A DNA stretch of 64,000 nucleotides. Source: Onthophagus taurus (Eukaryota > Arthropoda > Insecta > Coleoptera > Scarabaeidae). A program made the translations under genes and the position numbers. The DNA is taken from assembly GCF_036711975.1 (NCBI RefSeq), contig NC_091976.1, forward strand, positions 868,001 through 932,000. Reading direction: 5' to 3'. Under the pieces are notes generated by a model. It was not told the DNA's origin. It saw only the letters and a list, made by a program, of their open reading frames with translations, and made no database searches. This document shows positions 1-12,800 of the stretch, piece by piece (position 1 is the first letter of the stretch; the number at the start of each line of letters is the position of its first letter).

Positions 1-410
1 TAGTAAGTTACATTTTCCAGTTCGTATATTAATATGTAAAGGTGACTTTCCAGCGGAACCAGTATTTTCAGCTCTCAGTGTCTCACTTTATTGGTTTCAG
101 TTTAACCAATGTAGTTACTGTAGTAAAAAGGATACAAAAATAGGCCCAAAACGTTTCCAAAATATAACCCAATCAGTTTTATTGGTGTCAGTGTGCGAAC
201 AAACAGTATATTGAATATTGAGAAGATACTGAAAGGCGACATCACATAGCTTTCCTTTTACCTTTTTGCCTACGGTTATGTGGCGCCTAGGGCATGAGAA
301 CTTTTAGTTCAATTAGGTTTAATAAATTAATCTTTATCTTGTACAATACGTACTTTACTGATATTTTCCTATTTTGCTTTTTATAATTGGGTGTATAAGA
401 CTTTAACTAT

Positions 411-626
411 TTGATTTTTATCCTAATTATCTACTTAATTTCTGGGTACAGCTGGGCAGTTGCTAAGGTAGTCATTACTTTGGTGAGTTTTTCATCAACG
501 ATTTATTTCATTGAAACAAATTTTAGCACATTGAGGGAAATCAAAACCTGGTCAGATCAGATTTACAATGATAGATCAACGACCAAGTGCACTGTGCATG
601 CTAAGTGTCCATCGAGAGAAAACTGA
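411..626 (+). other. Possible terminal exon of an unidentified gene (weak)
   Basis: An open frame ends at 626 and is followed by an AATAAA at 660-665. A possible splice acceptor (…gggtacag) lies at about 443-450. The encoded peptide is hydrophobic at its start (VVITLVSFSSTIYF) and polar at its end. I do not recognise it. It could be the last exon of a membrane protein whose other exons lie left of the window, or a chance frame. The polyadenylation signal is the only real support. Confidence 0.15.
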
Positions 627-752
627 AGGCAATGATCAATGTATTTGTGTATAATGTTAAATAAAAATATAACAAATTCGAAAAGTTAAAGTTTTAGAAG
701 TATTTGACATAATATATTCGTAAAACGTCAAAATGTTATTTATGTACATGTA

Positions 753-1749
753 CAGGATGGTTCAAATTCGATGTCCGAATAGACTAACTCGAAAACTATA
801 AGAGTTAGAAGAAAAGTAGCTGACATGTCATGATCTCGTTTTTCCAGAAACTGCTAATGCCGAAAACCTCATAGTGCTATCGTCTTTTGTTTTTCCGCTA
901 GAGGCCAAAATTGAAAATATCGTAAAAGCCGCAAATGTAATTATCTTGGTTATTATTATAGGTGGAGTATTATAACTAAGACACTATATGGACACTTTTT
1001 TACAGAGAATTTGATGACGTAGTCAAAAAAATGTTGTCGGTTTTAGATTTTGAGATATTATCACAATTTTCGTTTTTTTAAATGGAAATAACCACTGATT
1101 ATTCGCTTAATAAATTCGTTATTTTTTTCTGATTACAAAAATATAGGGTTTGACAGGTCTATTTCTTATTGTTTTAGAATAAAACTAAAAATAAACTTTT
1201 CTTTTAGTGTTGTCAAAGAAATTAAATTTACAGTTTCCTGTAAATTACGGTTCTATAACTAAAAATTAAAAAAACATATTTTTGATATTTGAAACAAATA
1301 TATTTGTTGAACTGTTTAATCTATATATGTTTTACACAAAAGTTGGAATAGATTGCATTATTTCACATTGTTTATTACGATTTAATATTATTTTTAAATT
1401 ACTTAATAAACTATCGATAGATGGCGCTCATATGTATTTTTTTTAATTCAAATAAACATAGCAACATTTGTTTGTATTCAAAAATTTTCTGAAGTGTCAC
1501 TTTAAAAATCCCGTTTTTAAGATCAATTACGAAAATTTTAAAAAGTTTGACATGTTAGAATGTTACATATTAAAAAATTATTTGTTTTTAAATACCAGAA
1601 GTTATCTTCGTATTTAATTGTTAACTTTTTAGATTTTACCTACCGCCCCGTAACTTACAGGAAACTGTAAATTTAATTTCCTCGACGACACTATATAGAT
1701 GGAAATTTTATAAAAAAAGCCTATTCGGACATCGAATTTGAACCACCTG
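753..1749. mobile_element. Mariner-type inverted-repeat element, copy A
   Basis: The left end reads CAGGATGGTTCAAATTCG and the right end is its near inverse (CGAATTTGAACCACCTG). Both are flanked by TA (751-752 and 1750-1751), the duplication made by Tc1/mariner elements. The left arm, about 400 bp, is recognisably the same family as the element at 34104-36982 (shared phrases such as GTAGCTGACATGTCATGATC). No transposase frame remains. A second inverted-repeat element is nested at 1206-1692. Confidence 0.7.
1206..1692. repeat. Nested short inverted-repeat element
   Basis: About 43 bp at 1206-1248 (AGTGTTGTCAAAGAAATTAA…) recur inverted at 1650-1692 with a few mismatches. The shared core is AAATTTACAGTTTCCTGTAA. 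The interior of about 400 bp is AT-rich with no frame. It lies inside element copy A, so it is probably a MITE-like insertion. Confidence 0.5.
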
Positions 1750-2312
1750 TACATACATATGTATGTATAAGCTTTAAACATATGTTAAGGTATATTTATG
1801 AATCGTTTATTGTATTAAATTAAAGCATAAAGATTCCTCTTTAATTTGAACTATATATATTAGGTGTTTGACTATTAATTGTACTAAAAAAACATTTTTT
1901 CCAATTGGCTGTATTTCTTTGGTATGATTTGTAGGTTATTACTTAACTATATTGCGGTGATTTCCCAACCCATCGCGTAATTTCCATAAAACTAACCATT
2001 TCAAATGATTTAACCTTGTGTACTTAACACAGAATCCTATAACTTTTATAAGATTTGCAAATTGCCGTTATAATGAAGGTTACATAGAATATGTAACAGA
2101 TATGAAGCTAATGTTCATCACATTCGTTCATGATAATATTAATTTTCAAAGAAAATAAATATTAACAAAGAAAATATTGAAGTATTTTTAATTATTTGTT
2201 GTAACTACATTGATTGAGTTCATAAAATGTTATTAAAATCAATGTTTATATAACATCAATTTAAGTTTAAGTGGGGATTAATGACACCGTCAACTTGCGT
2301 CGATTATATTCT

Positions 2313-3081
2313 ATGTTATCTTCTGTTACCGGAATCAAAATGCAACTTTCCAGTCAGTTAAAACTTGTCAGTTCGATTGGACGAATTGTTTCAAGAAACT
2401 TGAGGTCTTCCGCTTGCTTAAACATGCCAATTACCGTAAGTTACACTTTTTTAATTAATATTTTAATTATGTAAACGACATTTTAGGTTAGGTCGACCTT
2501 TAAACCAACCTAAAAAAATTATTATTTTACTAAAATTAAAATTTAACATTTTCTGTGATTTAGGTAGGAGATTCTTTACCCCCCGTAGATTTATTCGAAG
2601 AAACCCCCGCTAATAAAGTCAACGTACAACAATTAACCAAAGGTAAAAAAGTTATCATTTTTGCTGTTCCTGGAGCTTTCACCCCTGGATGCTCCAAGGT
2701 AATGATGACCTTGAAATATATTTGCAGTTAAATTTTAATCAAATTTATTTTGTTTAGACTCATTTACCGGGATATGTAGCTCAAGCAGATTCTTTAAAAA
2801 CCAAAGGCATAGATGAGATCGTTTGTGTTTCTGTTAACGATCCATTTGTGATGTCCGCTTGGGGAAAAGAACAAGGAGTTGGTCAAAAAATTAGAATGTT
2901 AGCTGATCCCCAAGGAACCTTCACTAAAACCATTGAATTAAACACCGATTTGGCGGTTTTGGGTGGATTAAGAAGCAAGAGATATTCCATGGTTGTCGAA
3001 GATGGTGTTGTTAAGAGTTTACAGGTTGAACCTGATGGTACAGGATTGTCTTGTTCGTTAGCTGAAGCTATTAAATTGTAA
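2313..3081 (+). CDS. PRDX5: Peroxiredoxin-5, likely mitochondrial thiol peroxidase
   Basis: Three exons can be joined: 2313-2435, 2564-2698 and 2758-3081, all with GT..AG introns in phase 0, giving 193 residues. Peroxiredoxin-5 reduces hydrogen peroxide, alkyl peroxides and peroxynitrite using thioredoxin. The peroxidatic cysteine is Cys84 in PGAFTPGCS. The resolving cysteine is Cys185 in TGLSCSLA, where this atypical 2-Cys family expects it. Cys109 (IVCVSVND) is also conserved. Residues 1-41 are rich in Ser, Arg and Leu and lack acids, which fits a mitochondrial presequence. The ATG at 2313 was chosen because the frame has no earlier ATG after its opening; Met10 is an alternative start. The C-terminus ends IKL rather than the peroxisomal SQL of vertebrate forms. 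An AATAAA lies at 3134-3139. The gene looks intact. Confidence 0.95.
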
Positions 3082-3899
3082 AAATTATTAAAAAAAAAGG
3101 ATAAAAATGTTTGTAATTGTCTATAAGATCTGCAATAAATCTTAGTATAAATGTAAAAGTGACTTTTTAACCTTGGTGGTTGTGGTTAGTGGGAAAAAAT
3201 TAAATCCTTGAAATTCCTAATGATTTTATGTAATAATAAAATGTGTTTATTCATAGAATATTCGGAATAGTTTTAATAGCAAAATATTATGATTATTAAG
3301 ATAATGATTTGTAAAATTAACTTGTTTCTTGTGAATCTTCTTGTGTTACTATATATTCATTTATCTTGTTTCATTTCATTTTAAGTCAATCAACAACTTA
3401 ATATTTGTAATGTATGCTTTATCCTAAAATCAATATTGATATTTTCAATAAGCATAGAATTCTATGTACAAATTTTCTTGCAACCAACTTCTTATGAATT
3501 CTGTTAAGCAATTATGCACAAACATGCATCTACTACTCTTGAACACCATTGCTTTTCAAATACGCCCTCCCCAAGAACATCAGTAATGTCTCAAATCAGA
3601 ACACGTCATTCGAAAAAAATGTCTAAATTCCAGCATCACAATCTCTTCTTCTTTAAAGGCTTGTTCGAATCCAAAACCTATTCAATTTAATGCGCTTTCT
3701 TATATATATCAGAATCACTAACAATAATTGCAACAGTAATTGCTAATAAAAGTTAATTTTCTTCACCAGTCATATGTAAACACGCAATACTTTCTTCATA
3801 GTGAATCAGCAATGCTAATTGGTATAATGGAGATGTACCTTAACTCCTCACCGTTGCCAGGAATTTGATATCTCTTAATCACTTGGCCACACATTGATA

Positions 3900-6100
3900 T
3901 CTTGTGGTACTCCATCTCAACCTTTGATAATTTAACTATCTCTGGTTCACAATATAGAAGATATATTGTAACATCGTTCTAACAGCGCCATATATTTTCT
4001 CTCCAATCTCCTTATCTCCTCCGTGCCTCTTCGTCATTCTGCACTAAGGTCCATATTTCCGATTCATAGTCGTGTTAAGGTCTTGTATAGGACTAATTTG
4101 ATTTTACTTGATAGCTTATATGTGAAGTTGTTCTTAAGTCTATTTGTGGGTTTGGATTACCCTTTTCTTTATTTCCTATTTATTAAGAATCCCAGGTATA
4201 CCATTTGCATCTAACACTGACCATCTACACTGATAGAACAAAGAAAACTGGATGTTCTGGAGCGGGAATTTTTTCGCATGATCTCCAACTGCATCTTTCC
4301 ATTTCTCTAGGGTCGTACTGCTGGACTGCTCAGGCTGAAATAACTTATAAATATAGCAGCTAATGTGATCATCGACTTCAAACAAGTTGGCAATAACGTC
4401 GTCATCTGCATAGTCAGACAGGCTATGCTGGCGCTTAGTAGGCTTCGAACTACATCATCGCTAGTGAAATTCTGTCTGCAATCACCTGAAGAGGCTAATA
4501 TAATGTGTATAACAACGTCACGATGAAGTGGCGGAAAGGACCAGAAATAAGGGACACGATCATGCGGACAGGTTGGCGAAACGACGGCTAAAAAGTTACC
4601 GGTTTCTCCGGAATCATCAAAGCTGATTAATTTCATCTCCCATCGAGCTTTTTGTTATAGATAGGATGAGACAAACTCTGAAATAAACTCAGAAAAACTC
4701 TGCTCTATTCTAACCGGAAAACAACTACTCAGTTCCTCGGAAAATAAAAAAGTGACTTGAGACTCCTCACACACTTCCTGACCGGACACTGCAAGTTACG
4801 TAAGAATACTATTGAAGCTGTCGAACACATCCCTTTGTAGAGGTGTGAAAGCTGGGGTCTAAGTGCTATGAAGGAATTCACCCCCACATGAAACTACATA
4901 CATATCGTTTCTATCGTGCCATCCACAACTTGCAAGAGTTATGGTATGTTTCCACCGCTTTATCTTTAAATCCATCTTCTCCGCCGCTGTTTTCAAGCTT
5001 ATGAAGTTCCTCGTTTGCTGTTGTCGTCATAATATCTAGATGTTGTAGGCGAATACCAAGATCTACATTGACTTGTAGAAGATTGTTTCAGATGTTCGAA
5101 GTCCTGTATGTCTTACTACCTTTTTCAGGGCATTGTTAAAAAGCAGACATGACAGTCTATTTTCCTGTCGTAGACCTTCGTGGCTTTCAAATGTTCTTGA
5201 CTTTACTGAGAGTTCAATGTATCCTTGCTACCAGATGAAGAATTAGATTGAACTGCGATATTGCCTCGTATAATTTCTCTCAGTATGGTGATGTACGCGC
5301 AGATGAAGTTCACGAAAATATTATGTGTATACGCAATACAAGGATATGGGCTATTGTTGATTTATTCTTTTGGAAACCGGCTTGGTACTCGCCTTCGACA
5401 GTGTTTTATTCAATTACATTCAGTAATATGATTCTCCTGTAATTGCCACAATCCAAGAGAATTACCTCTAATCATATTGAAAAGTATTTCTTGTTGTGAC
5501 CAAACTTTTCCTACAAGGTCCTTTACGTGTTGTACCAATGTGTTTCTACCATTTTTAACGAACTCAGCTTGTAATTCGTCGGAGCCTGCCGATTTATTAG
5601 TTTTCAGTCTTTTAATGACTTCTCTCACTCCTTCTTTTGTCGGCTCTATTAACGATCTTCTCTTGTTGGTGGAGCCGGTATTGATGTTGATATTGACCCT
5701 TTCCTGTTCTTCTAGTCCTTTTAAGAGTTCTTCCAAGTGGTCTGCCCATCTGTTAAGTATTTCTTCCTTATTATTATGGATATTTCCCTGTTTGTCTCTA
5801 TATGCAATTATTCTGGGATTAAACTCCTATTTTATTCTCTTTACAGAGAACAATTTGGTAGAATATGGTATTCCTCTATTAGCTTGTTCTGCTGTTCCTC
5901 CTTCTTTCTTCTGAATAATATCTTTTCCGTTCGCCTTAGTTCCCTGTATTCTTCAAGAGCACTCCTTGTGTTGTGTTGTTACAATTTTATGTAGGCTTTA
6001 GTCTTTCCAGCAGATATTCGCTGATACTCGTCATAGAACCAATCGTTCCGCGTCTCGCCCTGTTTCACTTACTAAGTTGTTAGTTGCTCTGCAAAACACC
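3900..6100 (-). mobile_element. Decayed RTE-like LINE, reverse transcriptase remnants
   Basis: Read on the minus strand, pieces of a reverse transcriptase appear in the correct order. At 5736-5410 there is the linker before the RT (PTKEGVREVIKRLKTNKSAG). At about 5180-4980 there is GLRQ-like and LLFN sequence followed by a broken YADD region. At about 4110-3950 there is the post-RT segment resembling LxRxxLYKTLxRP…ERKYMALL. Stops and frameshifts are many. The order and wording fit the RTE/BovB type of non-LTR retrotransposon. An unrelated fragment on the other strand (about 4270-4900) seems to interrupt it. Confidence 0.55.
4270..4900 (+). pseudogene. Probable RNase H / C-terminal fragment of another LINE
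   Basis: On the plus strand, broken frames contain HADRLAKR (RNase H tail, usually E-ADELAR) and, further on, FLTGHCKLR, a phrase typical of the zinc-knuckle tail after RNase H in I/R1/LOA-type LINEs. Stops and frameshifts prevent a continuous reading. It lies between two segments of the minus-strand RTE-like LINE, so it may be a nested insertion. Identification rests on two short motifs. Confidence 0.3.
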
Positions 6101-6871
6101 TTTTCAAATTGCCATTTTATATCAATTGCCTGTAGTCTTTCTAGCATTTTTCCTATTGGGTTTTAAATCTCCAACTTATCATGAGATTCACGTTCGTTAT
6201 CCATGTTGCTTTTCCTTCTCTGTATGGACCGTATACTTTAGTTAAAACAGATACATTTTCTAGATATTTGTTGTCTGTCATGAAATTTTCCATATATTCT
6301 GGTTCCAAGAAGTTATCTGTTACTCTGTCGTCCAATATAAATTTTATTTTCGATTATTTGTCTATGTATATTAATATTATCAGTTTGTAAAACTTCAAGC
6401 ATAGAAGTCTTATTTAGCCTTTTCTTATCTTGCTTTGTGTGCAGCTGCTTTTTGATATCTGCTTCTGATATCCTTGTGTTGAGATGGTCCAATCCTACCT
6501 AACGTTTAGGTTGGGTTATCTTTACAAGAAGAGCTGTTAAATGTCCATATGATATGTTTCTGTTAGGATGACCAAGGCACAGCTAAACCGGAATATATCT
6601 AGTTATAGGAAATTCGGATAATAAATTTTAAGTTTAATAAAATTATATTAAGGTTATTTATGAAATCATGGACATGCTCGATTAAACAGCTTATTTGAAT
6701 TTGATTTTTAGGTTATGAAAACAAAAACATAACCTCAACCTTCATCTAACCTTATAAAATATATTTTTTTGTGGCAAAATTTTTAGTGAAAGTATGTAAA
6801 TCTTTTATAAGAAAACAATTAAATATTTTCACTTTAACATTAACGTATTACAGTTGTATTTAGGAATCAAA
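6100..6871. promoter_or_regulatory. Upstream region of the phosphatase gene
   Basis: Sequence from the end of the RTE-like remnant to the phosphatase start. The last 15 bases before the coding start include TTGTATTTAG, which could be the acceptor of an intron in the 5' untranslated region. No promoter motif could be assigned. The similar gaps 1753-2312 (before PRDX5) and 3140-3900 (after it) also show nothing specific. Confidence 0.25.
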
Positions 6872-9800
6872 ATGTCAACAAGACAGGCATCAAAACTCGA
6901 AGATCTACCTCAAGAGGAATTAAAATCGTTCTTCGATAATTTCGACGTGATATTAACGGATTGCGATGGAGTTATATGGATTGAAAATAATGTAATAACC
7001 GGGGCCCCTATGTTACTGAATCAATTAAGAGATAATGGTAAAAAAGTATTTTTTGTAACGAACAATTCTACGAAAACCAGGGAGGAATTTGTTAATAAAG
7101 CCAAAGGAATGGGAATAGAATGTGATATTGTAAGTTTAAACTTGATTTTTTTTGTATGTATTAATTTTATATTTATAATTGTAAAGAATGAGGTTATGTC
7201 TACATCATATTTAGCAGCTTCATATTTAAAAAGTTTAAATTTTAAATCAAAAGTGTACATTGTTGGTTCAAGTGGAATATCCAAAGAACTAGAATTAGTT
7301 GGGATTGAAAGTATAGGTGTTGGAGTAAGTAAATGTTGCTGAAAATATTTATTGTTATAATTATATAATTTATAAATTTCTTTTAGCCGGATGTTTTAAA
7401 TGTACCCTTAAATAGGTATTTAGATAATTACACTGAAGATCCTGAAGTTGGGGCTGTAATTGTTGGTTTTGATCAACACATTTCTTATCCCAAAATGATG
7501 AAAGCTGCCACTTATATAAATCAACCAAATTGTCTTTTTATAGCAACTAATACAGATGAGAGGTTTCCAAGAGAAGGTTCTTATGTTATTCCAGGTTCAG
7601 GGGCTATTGTAAAAGCAATTGAAACCTGCGCCGGCAAAGAACCTGTTTTAATGGGTAAACCTGGAACATATATTTATGATGCTTTAAAGAAACTTTGTGA
7701 TATTGATCCAAAAAGGACTTTAATGATTGGTGATAGGTAAGAACATTTTAAACATAAGCTACTAGTACAACAATTAATTAAAATTACTTAAGAAGGGTTT
7801 CAAATCTCATTTTTCCAATGGGCTTCTCTTGACTTAAGATTTCACTTCATAACTCTATACTTCTTTTACTTTTCTGGTGTTCGACTGTCTTCTTGATTAT
7901 ACTAGACTAAATAACGAACTGAGTACTTGGAAACTACTCATTCCGTCGCACTGCACTGGAAAACTCTTGAGCTCCTTCCGCCAAACTCTTCACCGGACTC
8001 CACAACTTCCAACTTTTTCACTCTACTGTTCTTTCAAAGTTTTTTAGCGATTCCGGTGCTACTTCGTTTTGTTTTGTCTGTATTTTCTGTGATTATTGTC
8101 ATGTTTGTTTGGTACTTCTGCTGGCGTACCTTTTCGAAGAGCCATGTGGTGTTAAAAACTTTCATATTGTATTTATTACAAATTACCTAATTTTATATTC
8201 TCACTGTCGGTATTGAAATATAGAAGATAACTTTTTTTGGTATCCGTCGACCCGTTTTGATGTTCGTCTCGAGACTGTCCTAAATGCAGCGGGAGTATGT
8301 GTTCAAGATCTTCATTTCTACAGTGTTTAAGAAAGTCCAACAAAGCCTTCCATATCGATTTTGTTGGAATTTCCAAATCGGATCTGGCTCCTATTGAAAC
8401 ATGAAACGTTTCTTCGACATATTTCTGAAACATAGATGAAACGTGTCTGAAACTGCTAATGTCCGACCCTTTTTATGTTTTATTGAAACGTTTCTGCAAC
8501 ATACAGCTGACAATTACGGTACACTACTAAAATGTTTCATTAATGGTTTTGAATTATTTTTGTAATGTTTTGTTTACATTTACATTACATTAATAGTATG
8601 TATCATAAACATTTAAAAATAATTTCTGAAAGGTTTCGTTGACGTTTCAGGGATGTACATATGTATGTAAAGATATAATGTCGTTGAGGTGTAGCGTCTG
8701 CATCCTGGACAAGATGCTCATACATGCTTCCTCAAAAGATATGCATATGCTGAGGAAGCATTTCTGAGCATACCACCCAGGGCGCAGACGGTGGACGCTG
8801 CAACAAAATCATACCTTAAGGTAGGAAAAATAATAATAGAAGTACGATATGGTACGATACTTGTTACTTACCGCCTACTGTACCAAATTTCAAAATTATC
8901 AGTCAATAATTTCTACTATTCTGCTTTCTCATTGATTAGGACATATAAAGTAAGTATAAGAGTAGATATGCATTAAATATATTTAGTAAATATGTATACA
9001 AAATATATTAAAATGGTAACTAAAATAAAATTCTTATTTGTAAACAAATTAAACATAAACATTCCAATAATTTATGTAGGTCATTTAAATATAAAGTTAA
9101 ATTTAGATCATATTAGTGGTATTTTAAATTATTTTTACTTCTGTTTATATATGAATAACCGAAAGAATTTTTTTTTCTCAAACGAAACATTGTTTCAATT
9201 AATACACATATATTTGTGATGTTTCGCCAGAGATCCCCAGCTTCTTCAGACTACAAATAAAGAATACCTATAATATATTTAATAATAATAATTATAATAA
9301 TATATTTAACATTTTTTTTTATCTTAGTTATTGGAGATATCACATGTTGTAAAATTCTTTTTTTGAAGAGAAACTATCAGTATTACAAAATAACTTACAA
9401 AAACAGTTACATGACAATTTACATGTCAGATAATACAATAAAACAAGTAATGTACCACAAACGATGTACAACAGTCGTGGAATTGTTTATTTTTCTTGAT
9501 AAAAAGAATTTTACAACATGTGGTCTCACTTATAACAATAAGACTTTTACAAAATAAATAGGTCTTTTTTACTTGTAGTCTGAAGAAGCTGGAGATCTCT
9601 TTCATCACCTTTTTATGATTGTTCAAGACTAAGAAATTTAACTAAAATTTAAATAACCTACATAAAACTAAAACATAAAAGTACAAAACTACATAAAATA
9701 TACATATATGGAAAAATGGCAACACAAAATTTTTAAATTTGTTTCATATTTGAGATGCCATTATTTGAGAACAGAACTGAACAGAACAAAACACACAATA

Positions 9801-12800
9801 GAACAAGTCGTGACAAGACGCTGATGAGTCACCGCGTCCTGGAACATGCGCATACGTTCACAGGCGCTGATGAAGATATTCAGACATGTTTCAGACACAT
9901 TTGTATTTTAATGATATTTCATAAATATTCCTACTGAAATGTATTTGATACATATCTTTAGATACGTTTCGTAACAATCGTATCTGTCACGTATATGAAA
10001 CGTAGTGGTAAAATGTTTCATTTAATTCATTGTACGTTAAAATTGAAATGTTTCACAGATGTTTCTTGTTTACTGGGTTACAGAAGTGAAAGTTGATTTT
10101 TTTTTGAATGTCAACTAGGTATTGATTATGGTTTTGCTTCACACTCTTTCTTATCTAGTCCTAACGTTATTGAATTGTACCAGGTACATATTGTAACATA
10201 CAATACGTTATATTACAGCTAGATGCTGTATGCGTATGTTTCTCCCCAAACCTCTCGCTACATTGTCCGCTCCTCATTCAAATTGCTTTCCTTATATGAC
10301 CATTCCACAACCTCCGTGGTCTCGTTCTCTTTCTTATGACCGGTGGAGTCGGTCATAAGGCGGTCTGTAGGTGTTTCGACTCCTTCGACATCAAAATGTA
10401 GTAACAACGAAACTATTTTTTCCCGTAATCGAAATTACACGGCTATTCTTCCTGTCAAGAAGGAACACGACCGCAGTGTGTTATTTGCAGCGAGGTTCTA
10501 GCAAATGATTCTATGAAATCAGCTAAGTTAAGACATCATTTTGAAACAAAGCACCCAGAGTTTCAGCAAAAGAACACGAATTTTTTTAAAAAGAAAGAAC
10601 AACAGTTGAAGAACATTCAAAGAAGCGTGTCCCACATTGCCATACCAGCAAACAATTCAGCCATAATGGCCTCCTTTAAGGTATGTCAACTAATAGATCA
10701 AAAAGGTAAACCTCATACTATTGCTGAAGATCTAATATTACCAGCAGCAAAAATTATGGTGTCTGCAATAATTGGCGATACACAAACAATACAATGCAAA
10801 GAAGAATTCAAAGTATGGCAAAAAACATAAAAGATCAATTAATACAAAAAGTTCGTGTATCATCTTGGTTTGCTATACAGTTGGATGAAACAACCGACGT
10901 AACTAGTAAGGCAGTTTTATTGTGTTGTGTGAGATACAAGCATGAAGATGCCGTTCTCGAAGACCCGTTCTTTGTAGATTTTATAATTAACACCACCGCA
11001 GAAGAAATGTTTGAAAAATTAAATACGTTTTTCAATAAAAATACAATCGATTGGGCGAAATGTGTTAGTGTAAGCACAGACGGTGCCAAAGGTATGTCCG
11101 GAAGAATAACAGGTCTGAAAGCGAGAATAAAGCAAGTTTCTTCATCTGCATTACAAAAAGAATTCCTGCAGAATTAAAAGCAGTCTTATATGAGTGTATC
11201 AGAATAATAAATTTTATTAAAAGTAGAGCGCTGAATAAAACGCGGCTTTTTTCACAATTATGCAAAGAAATGGGAAGCGATCACTATGCACTGCTAATGC
11301 ATACAAATGTAAGGTGGGTTTTGAAGGGAAAGCACTGGGTCGACTTTGGGAATTACGCAAAGAGGTCGATGTATTTTTAATGGAAGAACAACGTTTTCAA
11401 TCACATCGCTCTGATAAACTTTCCACAGAAAATTTAAATAATTCTACATTTCTTATCAAACTGGCGTACTTATCCGATATCTTTACCCATCTCAATGATT
11501 TGAATGTAAAATTACAAGATGCAAAGGTAAATTGTTCCAGATAGAAGACAAGATTGAAGCAACTATTTTGAAACTGGAATTATGGGAGAATCGACTCAAA
11601 AGCGGAAATGATTCCACCATTTCAAAACTTGTCGACATTTTTAAACATGTCTGAAGATACACTTCTACATGAGGAAGCATCATGTGTCATTTGGCAAATC
11701 TAAGAAGCACCTTCAGAGAATATTTTCCACTTCCTGACAGAAGTAAAACATGGATTCGCAATCCTTTTATTATCAAAGATTATATGGATATGGAGGTCAA
11801 GGAAGATTTTATTGATTTAATTACCAATGGAGAGCTTCAAATCCCTTTCAAACAAAGAAACCTGTCTGATTTCTGGGCTTACGTTTTAAATGATTCCCCG
11901 AATTTAAAAAACAAATTTTAATACCCTTTCCAACCACATACCTTTGTGAGTAGTATTTTTCCTCGAGTAAAACTTTAAGTAAAAAGCAAATCAAGAAACA
12001 GATTATTTAATTTGGATGCCGAATCACGCGTTAAATTGTCGAAAAATATACAACCAAACTTTGAGAAACTTGTAATTAGTATTAATAACCATTAACTACC
12101 ATTTATTTCACAGTTTTACAAATAGCTAACCCAAGTTTTATAATTTTACTTTATTTCTAATAAAATAAGACTAGCTTTGTCAAATTCACTAACAAATGCT
12201 ATACAATACACTGCTGGCACGTTAATTAGTTCCGTATAAAGTTCGTATTGATAGTTGAATTTGATTTAAAAGCAGTATAAATGTCAGTTAAGTCAATTTA
12301 AAGGAAAATTGTTTAAACATCATTGAGATGGGATGCAAAAAAAGCTGTACAGAGGGGGAAAGACGTCTAATATGGAAGATGTTTGGGAAAGAGACAAATA
12401 TAAGTAAAATTGCCCGATCTATTGGGAGTTCGCGTAAAAAAGTTCAAAATGCACTCAAACATTATCGAAATAATAAAAGTTTTTCTAATCAAAAATGATC
12501 AAGATACAGAAAACCTGGAAAAACGGAAGATTCCCTAATTGTCCGACAGGTGCTCAAAGATCCTTCCGTCACTTCTTCACAGATAAGAGCCAGAATGTAG
12601 CAGGAACATCATGTCTAAATGATGTTCCTGCTATTTTAAAAAAAAAATCGAAGGTTTCGCTTGGTAACCGTAAAAAGCGCATGGAATTTGTAAAAAGCCA
12701 TATTGAATCTGTTCCCTTTTTCTGGAATTGCGTAATTTGGAGCGACGAATCTAAATTCAAACTATACAGACCTGATAGTAGATGTTACGTGCGACGTCCT

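Larger units (their letters stand above)
8395..10080. repeat. Repeat-rich unit with many TGAAACGT-type motifs
   Basis: Both sides of this intronic stretch (about 8395-8660 and 9880-10080) are crowded with variants of ATGAAACGTTTC / ATGTTTCA, mostly in opposite orientation at the two sides. The layout suggests the subterminal repeats of a non-autonomous DNA element. Its centre holds the inverted-repeat element at 9229-9600 and a small hairpin at 8688-8803. Exact ends and a target duplication were not found. Confidence 0.35.

Noticed and set aside
5477..5994. Plus-strand frames of 145 and 85 codons
   Set aside because: They lie antisense to the LINE linker (minus 5736-5410) or in its flanks; the Ser/Leu/Phe-rich composition is typical of an antisense frame.
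7021..7284. Minus-strand frame across phosphatase exons
   Set aside because: Shadow of exons 1 and 2 of the phosphatase on the opposite strand.
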